64,000 nucleotides of DNA from Achromobacter seleniivolatilans (GCF_030864005.1 NZ_CP132976.1:806001-870000), one strand, 5' to 3'. Counted from the first letter of the stretch, positions 37,101 through 46,622 are shown. The notes: generated by a model not told the origin, from the letters alone. Made by a program: numbers and translations.

Positions 37101-38212
37101 TGATTCAAGTGCCCGCGTCGCAACGCGATGCCGTTATGCAAGTGCTGCGCGGTGCTGGCCTGTCGGCCCACTCGCACGTCATCGGCGGTTTGAACGGCGC
37201 CGACGAAGTCGAGTTCTATCGCGACGGCAAGAAGGTCTGGGGCCAGCCGCGCGCTGAACTCGGCCGCGCCTGGAGCGAAGTGTCCTACCGCATCATGTCG
37301 CGCCGCGACAACCCCGCTTGCGCCCAGGCCGAGCTGGATGTCTGGAACGACACGAAGGACCCGGGCATGAGCCCGAACGTGTCTTTCAACCCGCAAGAAG
37401 ATATCGCGGCCCCGTACCTCAATCTGAGCCAGCGTCCGCGCGTGGCGATCCTGCGCGAGCAGGGCTGCAACAGCCAGGTCGAAATGGCCTGGGCCTTTGA
37501 CACATCCGGCTTTGAAGCTGTCGACGTCCACATGACCGACCTGTTGTCCGGCCGCGTGGACCTGGCGCAGATGCAAGGCTTGGTGGCTGTCGGCGGTTTC
37601 AGCTACGGCGACGTGCTGGGCGCAGGCGAAGGCTGGGCGCGCACCATCCGCTTCAATAGCAAGCTGTCGGATCAGTTTGCCGCGTACTTCGCGCGTCCCG
37701 ACACCTTTGCGCTGGGCGTGTGCAACGGTTGCCAGATGATGGCGGCCTTGGCTCCCATGATTCCGGGCGCCGAGCACTGGCCGCGCTTCACGCGCAACCA
37801 GTCGGAAAAGTACGAAGCCCGTCTGTCGATGGTGGAATTGGCCAAGTCGCCGTCCATCTTCTTTGCTGGCATGGAAGGCGCTCGTATCCCGGTGGCTGTG
37901 GCTCACGGCGAAGGTTTTGCCGACTTCTCGCAACAGGGCGACGCCAGCCGCGTGTTGACCGCTGCGCGTTATATCGACAACAACGGACTGGCGACCGAAG
38001 CCTACCCGTTCAACCCGAACGGCAGCCCGGACGGCCTGACATCTGTCACCACGGCTGATGGCCGCTTCACGGTCATGATGCCGCACCCGGAACGGGTGAC
38101 GCGCAATGTGATGATGTCGTGGGCGCCTGAAAAGTGGGGCAATGCGGACGCGGGCGGTACGTACAGCCCGTGGATGCGCATTTTCCGCAATGCTCGCGTC
38201 TGGCTGAAGTAA
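34172..38212 (+). CDS. purL: Phosphoribosylformylglycinamidine synthase (large, single-chain)
   Basis: This enzyme of 1346 residues carries out step four of purine synthesis, turning FGAR plus glutamine plus ATP into FGAM. It is the large proteobacterial form with an N-terminal PurS-like domain, two synthase halves ([51 protein letters not shown]) and a C-terminal glutaminase with nucleophile Cys1184 ([10 protein letters not shown]). The GTG start lacks a Shine-Dalgarno sequence, but the N-terminus ([19 protein letters not shown]) matches known PurL starts and a TAA lies in frame at 34121. Confidence 0.97.
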   Translation: MSLVQHLPGSSVLSSFRRERLLAQLKEAGLPVADISARYEHFVSTDAALTAEQQQHLTQLLDYGTPSTAEAPAKSLSLLVIPRLGTISPWASKATDIAHNCGLSSVHRIERGVRYVITPERGLLGTKSFDDAMLARAADCLHDRMTETVVDGSFDGQALFQTLAGKPMRTVGVLASGVQALAEANISLGLALSEDEIEYLAKSFTDLGRDPTDVELMMFAQANSEHCRHKIFNAEWVIDGQEQPNTLFGMIRATHKAQPQGTVVAYSDNAAVMEGGPAQRFQAGMPGSAAEGAKYIRRDTTVHTLMKVETHNHPTAIAPFPGASTGAGGEIRDEGATGRGSKPKAGLTGFTVSHLRFDDALQPWEADHHGLPDRIASPLSIMIDGPIGGAAFNNEFGRPNLLGYFRSFEQTAGGTRWGYHKPIMIAGGLGSIDAGLTHKDVIPPGALLIQLGGPGFRIGMGGGAASSISMGSNSAELDFNSVQRGNPEIERRAQEVIDRCWQQAENNPIIAIHDVGAGGLSNAFPELVNDAGRGAIFDLKRVPLEESGLSPAEVWSNESQERYVLSILPKDLERFDAIARRERCPYAVVGVATEERQLRVVDGEGLPGLDTIRPQGEAEVRPVDVPIDVILGKPPRMTRDVRRLPGVSAPLDLVGIDLTEAAYRVLRHPTVANKSFLITIGDRTVGGLSSRDQMVGPWQVPVADCAVTLADYEGFRGEAMSMGERTPIAMLDAPASGRMAVAEALTNLAAADVARLEDIKLSANWMAACGVDGQDAALYDTVSAVSELCQATGLSIPVGKDSLSMKTSWEQDGEQRQVVAPVSLVVTAFAPVGDVRASLTPQLRTDAGDSVLILIDLGRGRHRMGGSILAQTYNQIGETVPDIDSPQDLRAFFVTIRTLAEAGTILAYHDRSDGGLFSTLTEMAFAGRTGISVNLDMLTFDPQSADWGDFKIRPEQVAVQRDELTLKALFSEEAGAVIQVPASQRDAVMQVLRGAGLSAHSHVIGGLNGADEVEFYRDGKKVWGQPRAELGRAWSEVSYRIMSRRDNPACAQAELDVWNDTKDPGMSPNVSFNPQEDIAAPYLNLSQRPRVAILREQGCNSQVEMAWAFDTSGFEAVDVHMTDLLSGRVDLAQMQGLVAVGGFSYGDVLGAGEGWARTIRFNSKLSDQFAAYFARPDTFALGVCNGCQMMAALAPMIPGAEHWPRFTRNQSEKYEARLSMVELAKSPSIFFAGMEGARIPVAVAHGEGFADFSQQGDASRVLTAARYIDNNGLATEAYPFNPNGSPDGLTSVTTADGRFTVMMPHPERVTRNVMMSWAPEKWGNADAGGTYSPWMRIFRNARVWLK

Positions 38213-38236
38213 TTCCGCAGGTCGCGTCCATAAAAG

Positions 38237-38262
38237 AACGAGCCGCAAGGCTCGTTTTTTTT
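38237..38262 (+). terminator. Intrinsic terminator of purL
   Basis: AACGAGCC pairs with GGCTCGTT around a GCAA tetraloop and is followed by a run of eight T residues. It lies 24 bp after the purL stop codon. Confidence 0.92.
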
Positions 38263-38298
38263 GCGCGTCAGGTGCGCAAACGGCACCGGCACCTACCG

Positions 38299-39207
38299 TC
38301 AGGAAGGGGTGCAGCGCAGGAACGCCGCTTCGTGTTCAAACTGCGTCGCCAGCGCTTGGGCTGCGGGAGTCAAGGCGCCGGATGCGCGATGGAACAGCCC
38401 GATCAAGAAGTTGGGCAGCGGGTCGGTGATGGGCACGACGGCCAGCCGTTGATGCGGGGCAGCCGTGGCAAGCACGACCGCAGGCAACAGTGCCATCCGG
38501 TCGCTTTCAGCCACCAGCGCAGCAGCGTCGCTTGGGCTGTCCGCTTGCATGTCCACCCGCGGCGTGCCTAAGCCGGCGTCTTCAAATACGTCGTACACGG
38601 CCGCGCCGGGTTGGCCGGGCGGGCCAACCACCGCAAAAACGACATCCCGCAAATCTTCCAGGCTCTGCGTCTTCCGCAAGGGGTGATCCTGGCGCGCCAG
38701 CATGACCATCGGACCGTTCATGAGTTCGCGCATCTGCAACTGCGGATCGGTCTGGCCGGGCGGCAGCGGGCAGATGGCGAAATCCAGCTCCCCGTCGCGC
38801 AATTGCGGTGCCAGCGTGGCATATCCGCCGCTGCACGTATCCAGTTGCACTTCGGGATACATCAGGCGGAATCGCTGTAGGGCAGGTGGGGCCAGCAGCG
38901 CCGCTGCCGCCGGAGAAATACCGTACGACACCGAGCCCATGCGTTCGCCCCGCATCTGCGACATGGCCTCACGCGCGCGCTTGGCTTCGTGAACCAGGTG
39001 TTGCGCGTGCGGCAGAAAGCGCATGCCGAAATCATTGGGCCGCATACCCTTGGCGTGCCGTTCAAACAACGGCAGGCCAAGGGTTCGTTCCAGCCGGCGC
39101 AATGATTTGGTCATGGCGGGTTGAGTTTGTCCCGTGGCTCGCGCCGCGGCGTGTACGCTGCCGTGTTGTGTGACGGCAAGAAAATCAAACACTTGCTGCA
39201 ACTTCAT
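38299..39207 (-). CDS. LysR family transcriptional regulator
   Basis: This 302-residue LysR protein begins MKLQQVFDFLAVTQHGSVHAAARATGQTQPAMTKSLRRLE, the DNA-binding domain, followed by the effector domain. A proline-free linker helix and the SDRMALLP-type segment late in the protein are as in the GbpR/CbbR-like group. It is divergent from the chemoreceptor gene at 39398, but such receptors are usually under flagellar control, so its target may be elsewhere. Confidence 0.9.
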   Translation of the reverse strand: MKLQQVFDFLAVTQHGSVHAAARATGQTQPAMTKSLRRLERTLGLPLFERHAKGMRPNDFGMRFLPHAQHLVHEAKRAREAMSQMRGERMGSVSYGISPAAAALLAPPALQRFRLMYPEVQLDTCSGGYATLAPQLRDGELDFAICPLPPGQTDPQLQMRELMNGPMVMLARQDHPLRKTQSLEDLRDVVFAVVGPPGQPGAAVYDVFEDAGLGTPRVDMQADSPSDAAALVAESDRMALLPAVVLATAAPHQRLAVVPITDPLPNFLIGLFHRASGALTPAAQALATQFEHEAAFLRCTPS

Positions 39208-39332
39208 GCTGATGCCTCCCCGCTATCGATCGATAAATGTAGTGGGAGCCTCTCGGCCCGCGTGCATCTGAGTGCTTGATGACCGTAGTCCATCCTTGCG
39301 CGGGTGGCAATACATGTAACCCGATGAGATAT

Positions 39333-39360
39333 TTAACTTTTCATTGCATTGCGCCGTAAA
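39333..39360 (+). promoter_or_regulatory. Candidate FliA (sigma-28) promoter of the chemoreceptor
   Basis: TTAA at 39333-39336, 16 bp of spacer and GCCGTAAA at 39353-39360 resemble the sigma-28 pattern TAAA-N15-GCCGATAA with a few mismatches. It ends 37 bp before the receptor start codon. Chemoreceptor genes are common FliA targets. Confidence 0.42.
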
Positions 39361-39397
39361 TGGAGGGAGCTTTACGCAACCCCCGGAGTGGCCCCAT

Positions 39398-41023
39398 ATG
39401 TTCAAGAATTTAAGTATCCGAGCAATCCTGACGACCGCCTTAGGCGTTTTTTTTGCGCTCTTTTTGGTGACCGGCGTCGCGGTGTACCAGCAATTGACCT
39501 CCAACCGTACTTCGATCGAAGTGCTGCTGGACACCAACCTGGTGCGTGCCAATTCCGTCGATGGCGCGGCCTCGGAGTTGTTGCGAGCCCGCCTGGTCCT
39601 GCTGGCCGCGCAGAGCGCGTTGCTGGAAGGCAAGTCCATCGACAGCATGGCAAGCATGCAGCGGCTGGACGGCTACACCAAGAAGGCGTCTGACCTGATC
39701 GACGTGGCCCGCAAATTGCCCGAGGCGAGCGAGGTTGGAAAGCCCTTGTTCGATTCGGCACTGGCAGCCTATGACGTCTACGCGCGCGATGCCATCGCAC
39801 CCATGGTGGCTGCCATTCGCGCTGGTAATGCTCAAGAGGCCAGCCGGTTGAACGTTGAAAGAGTCACGCCGCTGGGTATCGCCTTTACTCAAGCTGATCA
39901 AAAGTATGTGGATTATGCGAATGAAGTCGGCCAGCGTGTCGCACGCGAGGCATCCACCCGCATCAACGGCGCAATTGTTTTTCTGATCTGTTTGCTGGTG
40001 GTGGTAGCGGTACTTGTGGTCAGCCTTTACGCCATCTTTGCGCGTTCTGTTTTCCGGCCCTTGCATGAGGCGGGACGTTTGTTTGACCGCATCGCGGGCG
40101 GCGATTTGAGCAATCGCATTGAACAGCGCGGCAACAACGAAATCGGCATTCTGTACGCGGCGGTCAAACGCATGCAGGAAAGCCTGGCGCGTACCGTGTC
40201 CGCCGTGCGCCTGGGCGTGGAAGAAATTCACACTGGTTCGCGCGAGATCGCAGCCGGCAACATCGATTTGTCGTCGCGCACCGAGCAGCAGGCGGCATCG
40301 CTGGAAGAAACGGCAGCCAGCATGGACGAGCTGTCGTCCACGGTGAAGAACAACGCAGACAGTTCGCGCAGCGCCGCGCAACTGGCGACGGTTGCATCCG
40401 AAGTGGCGACACGCGGCGGTCAGGCGGTGGGCGACGTGGTCGGCACCATGCGCGGCATCGCGGACAGCTCCAAGCGCATCGCGGATATTGTTGGCGTGAT
40501 CGACGGTATTGCCTTCCAAACCAACATCCTGGCGCTGAATGCAGCGGTTGAAGCGGCGCGTGCCGGTGAGCAGGGCAAGGGCTTTGCAGTGGTGGCCAGC
40601 GAAGTGCGGGCCTTGGCTCAACGCAGCGGCCAGGCGGCCAAGGAAATCAAGGGCTTGATCGACGATTCCGTGCAGAAGGTGTCGATCGGTTCGGACCAGG
40701 TGGAAGCCGCTGGCGCCACCATGCAAGAGATCGTGGTTTCGGTGCGCCGGGTTACCGACATCATCAACGAGATCTCCAGCGCGTCCGAAGAGCAGTCGCA
40801 AGGGATTCAACAGGTGAATCAGGCGGTGTCGCAGATGGACAGCGTGACGCAGCAGAACGCGGCGCTGGTCGAAGAGGCGGCGGCCTCTGCGGCATCACTG
40901 GAAACGCAGGCGCAGCGTTTGCGCGAAGCCGTGGCCGTTTTCAAGCTGCAAACTGGCCAAGTGATCGACGTGGGCGCGCCCGCTCTGGGCCGCCACGGCG
41001 ATGCGGCGTTGATCGGCGCGTAA
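39398..41023 (+). CDS. Methyl-accepting chemotaxis protein (Tar/Tsr-like)
   Basis: This inner-membrane chemoreceptor of 541 residues has TM1 near residues 8-30, a periplasmic four-helix ligand domain to about 188, TM2 near 190-213, a HAMP domain and a long signalling hairpin whose tip carries [20 protein letters not shown]. The glutamate-rich methylation helices are present. The C-terminus lacks the NWETF-type CheR/CheB tether. GGAG lies about 10 nt before the ATG at 39398. The ligand cannot be predicted. Confidence 0.93.
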   Translation: MFKNLSIRAILTTALGVFFALFLVTGVAVYQQLTSNRTSIEVLLDTNLVRANSVDGAASELLRARLVLLAAQSALLEGKSIDSMASMQRLDGYTKKASDLIDVARKLPEASEVGKPLFDSALAAYDVYARDAIAPMVAAIRAGNAQEASRLNVERVTPLGIAFTQADQKYVDYANEVGQRVAREASTRINGAIVFLICLLVVVAVLVVSLYAIFARSVFRPLHEAGRLFDRIAGGDLSNRIEQRGNNEIGILYAAVKRMQESLARTVSAVRLGVEEIHTGSREIAAGNIDLSSRTEQQAASLEETAASMDELSSTVKNNADSSRSAAQLATVASEVATRGGQAVGDVVGTMRGIADSSKRIADIVGVIDGIAFQTNILALNAAVEAARAGEQGKGFAVVASEVRALAQRSGQAAKEIKGLIDDSVQKVSIGSDQVEAAGATMQEIVVSVRRVTDIINEISSASEEQSQGIQQVNQAVSQMDSVTQQNAALVEEAAASAASLETQAQRLREAVAVFKLQTGQVIDVGAPALGRHGDAALIGA

Positions 41024-41031
41024 GCGAAGTT

Positions 41032-41061
41032 GTAGATGGGAATCCAAGGATTCCCATCTAC
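41032..41061. repeat. 30-bp perfect inverted repeat after the chemoreceptor
   Basis: GTAGATGGGAATCC and GGATTCCCATCTAC are perfect 14-bp arms separated by AA. No T-run follows on the plus strand, so it is not a textbook terminator, and a separate good terminator follows at 41132-41164. Confidence 0.85.
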
Positions 41062-41131
41062 GTACGATCGGTTATGGATTTCAGTGAGTCGAATCCGCAA
41101 GGCAGCATCCAGATCAAAAATCACGGCGAAA

Positions 41132-41164
41132 AAAAGCCCCGCATTCGTTGTCTGCGGGGCTTTT
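41132..41164. terminator. Bidirectional intrinsic terminator
   Basis: AAAAGCCCCGCA and TGCGGGGCTTTT form a perfect 12-bp stem with a 9-nt loop and A/T runs at both feet. It separates the convergent chemoreceptor (ends 41023) and Bug receptor (ends 41194) genes. Confidence 0.9.
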
Positions 41165-41193
41165 GCTATTACCGGTTCAGTTGAATCTTGATC

Positions 41194-42180
41194 TTACTGG
41201 TCCAGTTGAATCTTGGCGTCGGCCGCCACGTTCTTCCACTTCTTCACATCGTTGGCAATGACGTGTTGGAAGTCATCCGAGGAACCGGCGACAACCGTGC
41301 CGCCCAGGCTGGCCATCTTGGCCTTCACTTCGGGCGTGTTCAGCGCCTTGACCGAGGCGTCGTGCAGCTTCTTCTTCACGTCTTCCGGCAAGCCCTTGGG
41401 CGCCAGCAGGCCGTTCCAGGCATTCGCTTCATAGCGCGACAGGCCAGCTTCCTTGAAGGTCGGCGTGTCGGGCAGTTCCGGCGAACGCACGTCGGCCGCG
41501 ATGGCGATGGGACGGATCTGGCCGCCCTTGATGTAAGGCAGGGATGCCGGCACCGGCTCCCAGATCATCGAAACCTGGCCGCTGATCACGTCGGTGAAAG
41601 CCGGGCCTGCGCCGCGGTAAGCGATGTGCATGAGCTTGGCGCCCGTCATCGACTTCATCAGTTCCATGGCCAGGTTGCCCAGGCCGCCTGCGCCCGACGA
41701 GGCGTAGGTGTATTTGTCCGGGCTGGCCTTGGTGGCGGCGATCAGGCCGTTCAGGTCAGTCGCCGGGAAGTCTTTGGTGACGCTCAGAACGCCGGGCACG
41801 GTCACCAGTTGCGTGATCGCGGTGAAGTCCTGCGACGCGTCATACGTCAGGTTCTTGTAGACGGCCGGGTTGGTGCCGTGGGTGCTGGAAGACGCCAGCA
41901 GCAGGATGTAGCCGTCGGCCGGGGCGTCTGCCACAAAGCGCGTGCCGATCGAGCCGCCCGCGCCAGCCTTGTTTTCCACAACAACGGTCTGGCCCAGTTC
42001 AGTACCCAATTGCGCGGCGAAGACGCGGCCAATGATGTCGGCGGTGCCGCCGGGGGCGAACGGCACGATCATGCGGATCGGCTTGTTGGGGTAGTCGGCC
42101 TGTTGGGCCGACGCGGCGCCAGCTGCCAGCGTGGCGCCGGTCAAGAGCGCCAGGGCGATGGTGGATTTCTTGAAGTTCAT
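41194..42180 (-). CDS. Bug family tripartite tricarboxylate transporter receptor
   Basis: This 328-residue periplasmic receptor has a signal peptide (cleavage near residue 25, ASAQQADYP) and Bug signatures PIRMIVPFAPGGTADIIGR, VENKAGAGGSIGTRF, APADGYILLLAS and HIAYRGAGPAFTDV. It is an orphan without TctAB genes. It lies 19 bp after the esterase gene on the same strand, so the two are probably co-transcribed and the receptor may feed an ester substrate to that enzyme. Confidence 0.94.
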   Translation of the reverse strand: MNFKKSTIALALLTGATLAAGAASAQQADYPNKPIRMIVPFAPGGTADIIGRVFAAQLGTELGQTVVVENKAGAGGSIGTRFVADAPADGYILLLASSSTHGTNPAVYKNLTYDASQDFTAITQLVTVPGVLSVTKDFPATDLNGLIAATKASPDKYTYASSGAGGLGNLAMELMKSMTGAKLMHIAYRGAGPAFTDVISGQVSMIWEPVPASLPYIKGGQIRPIAIAADVRSPELPDTPTFKEAGLSRYEANAWNGLLAPKGLPEDVKKKLHDASVKALNTPEVKAKMASLGGTVVAGSSDDFQHVIANDVKKWKNVAADAKIQLDQ

Positions 42181-42199
42181 CTGTGTCTCCAGGTGAAGG

Positions 42200-43156
42200 T
42201 TAGTCGAGGCTGCGGTCGAGCCATTCGACGATCAATCCGGCGATCTGGTCGCTGTTGCGATCCAGCATGCAGAAATGGGAATTACCGGGAATACCGGCGG
42301 CTGGCAGATCAAGGACGTCGGCGCGCTGGCCAGCGGCCTGTAGCGCGTTCCAGTAAGCGTCCGTCTGCGCGCGGTACCGCTGCCAGGTGTCGTCCGTGTC
42401 AAAGTGGTCACCCCAAACCAGCAACTGCGGGGGCAGCACACAGGCCGCGGCTGCCGGTGTGCCGGTGGGCTCCACGGCGATCACTGCGCGTACCGTGGAC
42501 GCGTATTCCTGGGCCAGTTGCGTGGCGAAACCGCCGCCCTGGCTATGGCCGATCACAATGCAGGGGCCAGTCAGATCCAGCAGGCTGCGGTAGGCGTCCA
42601 GCGCCATGTCGCCGTGCGTCAGCCAACGCGGTACGAATTGCTTGGAAAACGTGTCGAAGGCCTCGACCGGGAATTGCTGCGCCGGGTACGACTGGCGCGC
42701 TTGGCCGGCCGGGGCATAACCCGCAGCCGGGCCGATGCGGAACAAGCGCCACGCTTCTTCCTTGGAGCGGAAGATGGGTGCGCTGTCATAGACTTCTGGA
42801 AACATGGCCCAAGACGCGCGGCCGCGTTCGGGCGCGTCGGACACGAAGACATCGAAGCCCGCTTGCAGCAATCGCCACAACCAGCCCTGGCGGCCATCGG
42901 GTGTGCTTTCCCATTGCGCGCCTGTCATGCCGCCGCCGTGCCATAACAGCACAGGGTAGGGGTGACGCGGCTGGGTCAGCCGGTATTCCTGAACATACAA
43001 CTGGCCGACGCTATAGCCGCCGTTCATGTCGATCAGCCGGGGCGATGCGTTGCCCACGACCTTTTGCTGCTGCATCGACAGCCCGCCCGCCACGGCCTCG
43101 GCGCCGCCAACGAAGTGGCTACGTATGGACTTGAGCTGAACAGGGGCGTCGAACAT
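42200..43156 (-). CDS. Alpha/beta hydrolase (esterase)
   Basis: This hydrolase of 318 residues has the oxyanion region VLLWHGGGMTG, the nucleophile elbow IGHSQGGG and a C-terminal GNSHFCMLDRNSD with the catalytic His. The start at 43156 gives a compact cytoplasmic protein without a signal peptide; the upstream extension to 43267 would run through the operator at 43224-43250. It is divergent from the LysR gene at 43327 and upstream of the Bug receptor. Confidence 0.87.
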   Translation of the reverse strand: MFDAPVQLKSIRSHFVGGAEAVAGGLSMQQQKVVGNASPRLIDMNGGYSVGQLYVQEYRLTQPRHPYPVLLWHGGGMTGAQWESTPDGRQGWLWRLLQAGFDVFVSDAPERGRASWAMFPEVYDSAPIFRSKEEAWRLFRIGPAAGYAPAGQARQSYPAQQFPVEAFDTFSKQFVPRWLTHGDMALDAYRSLLDLTGPCIVIGHSQGGGFATQLAQEYASTVRAVIAVEPTGTPAAAACVLPPQLLVWGDHFDTDDTWQRYRAQTDAYWNALQAAGQRADVLDLPAAGIPGNSHFCMLDRNSDQIAGLIVEWLDRSLD

Positions 43157-43223
43157 AGGGTTTTCCAGAGGTAACTGCGGGGATAATAGTTGCCAGGTGT
43201 TTCTGCCTTGTGCAAAATATGGC

Positions 43224-43250
43224 GCGGCTGTGCCGAATTGGCACAGCCGC
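43224..43250. promoter_or_regulatory. Long inverted repeat in the lysR/esterase promoter
   Basis: GCGGCTGTGCC and GGCACAGCCGC are perfect 11-bp arms around GAATT. The repeat lies 68 bp from the esterase start and 77 bp from the LysR start, the place expected for a LysR operator. It could also fold as a hairpin in an RNA leader. Confidence 0.6.
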
Positions 43251-43326
43251 TGAACCGCTCGTATCAATAACGACCCGGCCAGGAATCATCCATGGCGGGC
43301 AATGGGGGCGCGGATGAGAGACGCAG

Positions 43327-44244
43327 ATGGATATCAAATGGCTTGAAGACTTTGTCGCCTTATCAAAGTCGCGCAATATGTTCCAGGCGGCCGAGGCGCG
43401 CAGCGTGACGCACCCGGCATTCGGGCGCCGCATCAAAGCGCTGGAAGAATGGGCCGGAGTGCCGCTGGTGGAGCGCGGCCACCAGGTTTCCACCTTGAAC
43501 GCTGCGGGCCGCAGCATGCTGGCCGCGGCCGTGGATGTGCTGGATATCCTGCGGGAAACCCGGCTAGCGCTGCAAAAACCCGAGCTGGAACGCAGCCGCA
43601 AGATCACCATCGCGTCGGGCAAAACCCTGGCGCACTCGGTACTGCCGGGCGTGATGGCACGCGTTCAGCAAGGCATGCCGCCGTTTCAGCTGAAGGTCAT
43701 CACCACCACGCTGAATTACGGTGTGGACATGCTGGAAGACGGCGAGGTCGATTTCCTGCTGTGCCACGCGCACGAACCGCTCTACGCCAAGATCGACAAC
43801 CCGCATTACCGCTGCCGCCGCGTGGGCGCCGACAAACTGGTGGCGGTCAGCGCGCCGGTGGCTGCCGGTGATCCGCACCCCCGCTACGCCGTGCCCAAAC
43901 TGGCATCTGACCCGGCTGTGCCGTTTCTGGCCTACGCGGACAGCATGTCGCTGGGGCGCATCCTGCATGACCGTTTGCGCGGAATTTGCGTGATACCGCT
44001 ATTGCAGGCGATGTATGAGTCGGATCTGGCTGATGCCTTGCACGCGATGGCGCGCCAGGGGTTCGGTCTGGCCTGGCTGCCGCACACGCTGATCGAAGCG
44101 GACCTGAACGCGGGCGCGCTGGTGCGTGCGGACAGCGCCCGCAACGACATCCATATGGAGATTCGGCTGTATCAGTCGGTGGACAACACCAAGCCGCTGG
44201 CGCGGCAAGTGTGGGGGTTGATCGAGGCCTACGCGGCCAGATAG
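43327..44244 (+). CDS. LysR family transcriptional regulator
   Basis: This 305-residue LysR protein begins MDIKWLEDFVALSKSRNMFQAAEARSVTHPAFGRRIKALE, with HPAFGRR in the recognition helix in place of the more usual QPALSRQ, a variant seen in one LysR subfamily. The effector domain includes the TTTLNYGVDMLEDGEVDFLLC segment. It is divergent from the esterase/Bug operon and is its likely regulator. Confidence 0.92.
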   Translation: MDIKWLEDFVALSKSRNMFQAAEARSVTHPAFGRRIKALEEWAGVPLVERGHQVSTLNAAGRSMLAAAVDVLDILRETRLALQKPELERSRKITIASGKTLAHSVLPGVMARVQQGMPPFQLKVITTTLNYGVDMLEDGEVDFLLCHAHEPLYAKIDNPHYRCRRVGADKLVAVSAPVAAGDPHPRYAVPKLASDPAVPFLAYADSMSLGRILHDRLRGICVIPLLQAMYESDLADALHAMARQGFGLAWLPHTLIEADLNAGALVRADSARNDIHMEIRLYQSVDNTKPLARQVWGLIEAYAAR

Positions 44245-44356
44245 CGGTACGGATTTCCCGTTGGGATTGCTCAATCGGGGACAAAAGATGTCACGCGGCC
44301 CGCGCAGGCATAAAATAGAAGATTACCCATTCCCCGCCCACACAGGATTTTGCGCC

Positions 44357-45829
44357 ATGAACGCACGTATCCCCGAAGACGCACTGCCGCCCACCCTTGA
44401 TCCGAAAGCCCTGCAGGCTTTTGTCGATGACAAGTGGGACAACGAAATCATTCCCGCCCTGACCGACTACATCGCCGTGCCCGCCAAGAGCCCGGCCTTT
44501 GATCCGGACTGGGAAAAGAATGCGTTCATCGAACGCGTCGTGCGCGATGCGGCGCAGTGGGTAGAAGCACAAAAGGTCTCGGGCCTGAAGCTGGAAGTGG
44601 TGCGCTTGCCGGGCCGCACGCCCGTCATCTTCTTTGACGCGCCTGCCACCCGCAGCGACAACGGCGACACCATCCTGCTGTACGGCCACCTGGACAAACA
44701 GCCTGAATTCTCTGGTTGGCGCGCGGGCCTGGGCCCGTGGACCCCGAAATACGAAGACGGCAAGCTGTACGGCCGTGGCGGCGCCGATGACGGTTACGCC
44801 GTTTATGCGTCGCTTACCGCCATCATGGCGTTGGACAAACAGGGCGTTCCGCGTCCGCGTTGCGTCGGCATTGTTGAAACCTGTGAAGAGTCCGGCAGCT
44901 ATGACTTGCTGCCTTACGTGGATGCGCTGCGCGACCGCCTGGGCAATGTGGCGCTGGTGGTGTGTCTGGATTCGGGCGCGGGCAGCTATGACCAATTGTG
45001 GATGACCACGTCGCTGCGCGGCATGGTCTCGGGCACGCTGGAAGTCCAGGTGCTGGACGAAGGCGTGCACTCGGGCGATTCCAGCGGCGTCGTGCCGTCG
45101 TCGTTCCGCATCTTGCGCCACCTGCTGGACCGTCTGGAAGACAGCGGCACCGGCCGCCTGCTGCCGCAAAGCCTGCACTGCGAAATTCCCGCTGAGCGCG
45201 TGGAACAAGTGGCCACCACCGCCCGCATTCTGGGCGACGAAGTCTGGCGCCGTTTCCCCTGGAGCTGCGGCGCTGAAGGCGGCTTTGTTCTGCCGATGAC
45301 GACCGAACCCGAAGAAGCGCTGCTGAACCGCACCTGGCGCCCGACCCTGTCGGTGACGGGCGCCGAAGGCCTGCCACCGCTGACCAGCGCCGGCAACGTG
45401 CTGCGTCCGCGCACGGCGTTCAAGCTGTCGCTGCGCCTGCCGCCGCTGGTGGACGCCGTGGCCGCTTCGCAAGAAATCAAGGAACTGCTGGAAGCTGACG
45501 CGCCTTACAACGCCAAGGTGCTGTTCAAGGCCAACGAAGGCGCTGCTACCGGTTGGAACGCGCCCGCGTCCGTGCCATGGTTGAGCCAGGCGCTGGACGC
45601 CGCCTCCCAGCAGTACTATGGCGCGCCTTGCGGCTACATCGGCCAGGGCGGCACCATTCCGCTGATGAGCATTCTGCAAAAGGGTTTCCCCAAGGCCCAG
45701 TTCATGGTCTGCGGCGTGTTGGGACCCAAGTCCAACGCTCACGGCCCCAATGAATTCCTGCATGTGCCTTACGGCAAGAAGCTGACTGCCGCCGTGGCCC
45801 AAACCATGGCCGCCATGCCGGCTGCCTGA
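44357..45829 (+). CDS. M20 family metallopeptidase
   Basis: This 490-residue zinc-dependent exopeptidase has the metal motif LLYGHLDKQPEFSGW, the bridging acid in GRGGADDGYAVYAS and the catalytic/metal ETCEESGSYDLL. A central dimerisation domain of about 150 residues is present. It probably cleaves dipeptides or acylated amino acids in the cytoplasm. The ATG at 44357 has AGGA about 9 nt upstream, and TAAAAT at 44311-44316 is a plausible -10. A strong terminator follows at 45849-45886. Confidence 0.92.
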   Translation: MNARIPEDALPPTLDPKALQAFVDDKWDNEIIPALTDYIAVPAKSPAFDPDWEKNAFIERVVRDAAQWVEAQKVSGLKLEVVRLPGRTPVIFFDAPATRSDNGDTILLYGHLDKQPEFSGWRAGLGPWTPKYEDGKLYGRGGADDGYAVYASLTAIMALDKQGVPRPRCVGIVETCEESGSYDLLPYVDALRDRLGNVALVVCLDSGAGSYDQLWMTTSLRGMVSGTLEVQVLDEGVHSGDSSGVVPSSFRILRHLLDRLEDSGTGRLLPQSLHCEIPAERVEQVATTARILGDEVWRRFPWSCGAEGGFVLPMTTEPEEALLNRTWRPTLSVTGAEGLPPLTSAGNVLRPRTAFKLSLRLPPLVDAVAASQEIKELLEADAPYNAKVLFKANEGAATGWNAPASVPWLSQALDAASQQYYGAPCGYIGQGGTIPLMSILQKGFPKAQFMVCGVLGPKSNAHGPNEFLHVPYGKKLTAAVAQTMAAMPAA

Positions 45830-45848
45830 CGCGCAACGCACGTCAAAC

Positions 45849-45886
45849 AGAGCGCGGGCCAGCCAGCCCTGCGCTCTTTCTTTTTT
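45849..45886 (+). terminator. Intrinsic terminator after the M20 peptidase gene
   Basis: AGAGCGC plus GGGC pairs with GCCC plus GCGCTCT (one bulged T), followed by TTTCTTTTTT. It ends 15 bp before the DUF1415 start codon. Confidence 0.85.
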
Positions 45887-45900
45887 CAGGACTGACCGCA

Positions 45901-46458
45901 ATGATTTCGACTTCCGACGCCTACGCCACTGTGGTGGCTGAAACCCGCCATTGGCTGACCCAGGCCGTGATCGGCCTGAATCTCTGTCCTTTCGCCAAAG
46001 CGGTGCAGGTCAAGGACCAGATCCGCTTTGCCGTCAGCGACGCCACCGACGCTGAAGGCGTCTTGACCGACTTGCAGGACGAACTTGCGCTGCTGGCCGA
46101 GACGGACCCCGACAAGATCGACACCACCTTGCTGATCATCCCGGACGCGCTGGATGATTTTCTGGATTTCAACGATTTTGAGGAATTGTCGGACCGCTTG
46201 CTCAAGCGCATGCGCTTGGTCGGCGAGTTGCAGGTGGCGACGTTTCACCCGCAATTTCAGTTTGCCGAGACCCAGGCCGACGATATCGAGAATTTCACGA
46301 ACCGTTCGCCGTACCCGATTCTGCATCTGCTGCGCGAAGAGAGCATCGACCGCGCTGTCGAGTCGTTCCCTGATGCCGCCGAAATCTACGAAAAGAATAT
46401 CGAGACGATGAAAAAGCTGGGCTTGGACGGCTGGAAAAAACTGATGACCAAGGGCTGA
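45901..46458 (+). CDS. DUF1415 family protein
   Basis: This cytoplasmic protein of 185 residues matches the DUF1415 family, recognisable from the N-terminal VIGLNLCPFAKAV motif and FHPQFQFAETQADDIENFTNRSPYP. The paired invariant Cys-Pro and His/Asn residues suggest a catalytic or redox role, but none has been established. AGGAC lies 9-10 nt before the ATG. Because a terminator precedes it, transcription must start within the short gap or read through. Confidence 0.9.
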   Translation: MISTSDAYATVVAETRHWLTQAVIGLNLCPFAKAVQVKDQIRFAVSDATDAEGVLTDLQDELALLAETDPDKIDTTLLIIPDALDDFLDFNDFEELSDRLLKRMRLVGELQVATFHPQFQFAETQADDIENFTNRSPYPILHLLREESIDRAVESFPDAAEIYEKNIETMKKLGLDGWKKLMTKG

Positions 46459-46622
46459 AACGCTGGCGTTTCACGGCTACTGACGCCTGCATTTCACTGC
46501 GGCAGGCACCCGCGCTTCACGGCGACTGCATCCATACGCGGTTCGCGCCCGTATATGAGCTAAACCCCTGGCTCCTCGGGAGATAGCCGTGAAGATCCTC
46601 TTGCCCGCCGCGCAGGTGGCGC

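Noticed and set aside
34178..38248. A 1356-codon open frame antisense to almost the whole of purL
   Set aside because: It is explained by the strong G/C bias at third codon positions of purL, which removes stop codons from the mirrored frame. The translation is His/Arg/Gln-rich with no recognisable domain, and purL itself is unmistakable.
41188..43134. A 648-codon plus-strand frame over the Bug and esterase genes
   Set aside because: The real genes on the minus strand carry signal peptide, Bug and hydrolase motifs; the antisense product has low-complexity composition.
44291..45901. A 536-codon antisense frame over the M20 peptidase gene
   Set aside because: The M20 metal motifs on the plus strand are intact; the antisense frame is a bias artefact.
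46456..46530. Short inverted repeat TGAAACGC-TG-GCGTTTCA and repeated TTCACGGC after DUF1415
   Set aside because: The stem is only 8 bp, no T-run follows and the repeats are imperfect; not strong enough to call a terminator or repeat family.
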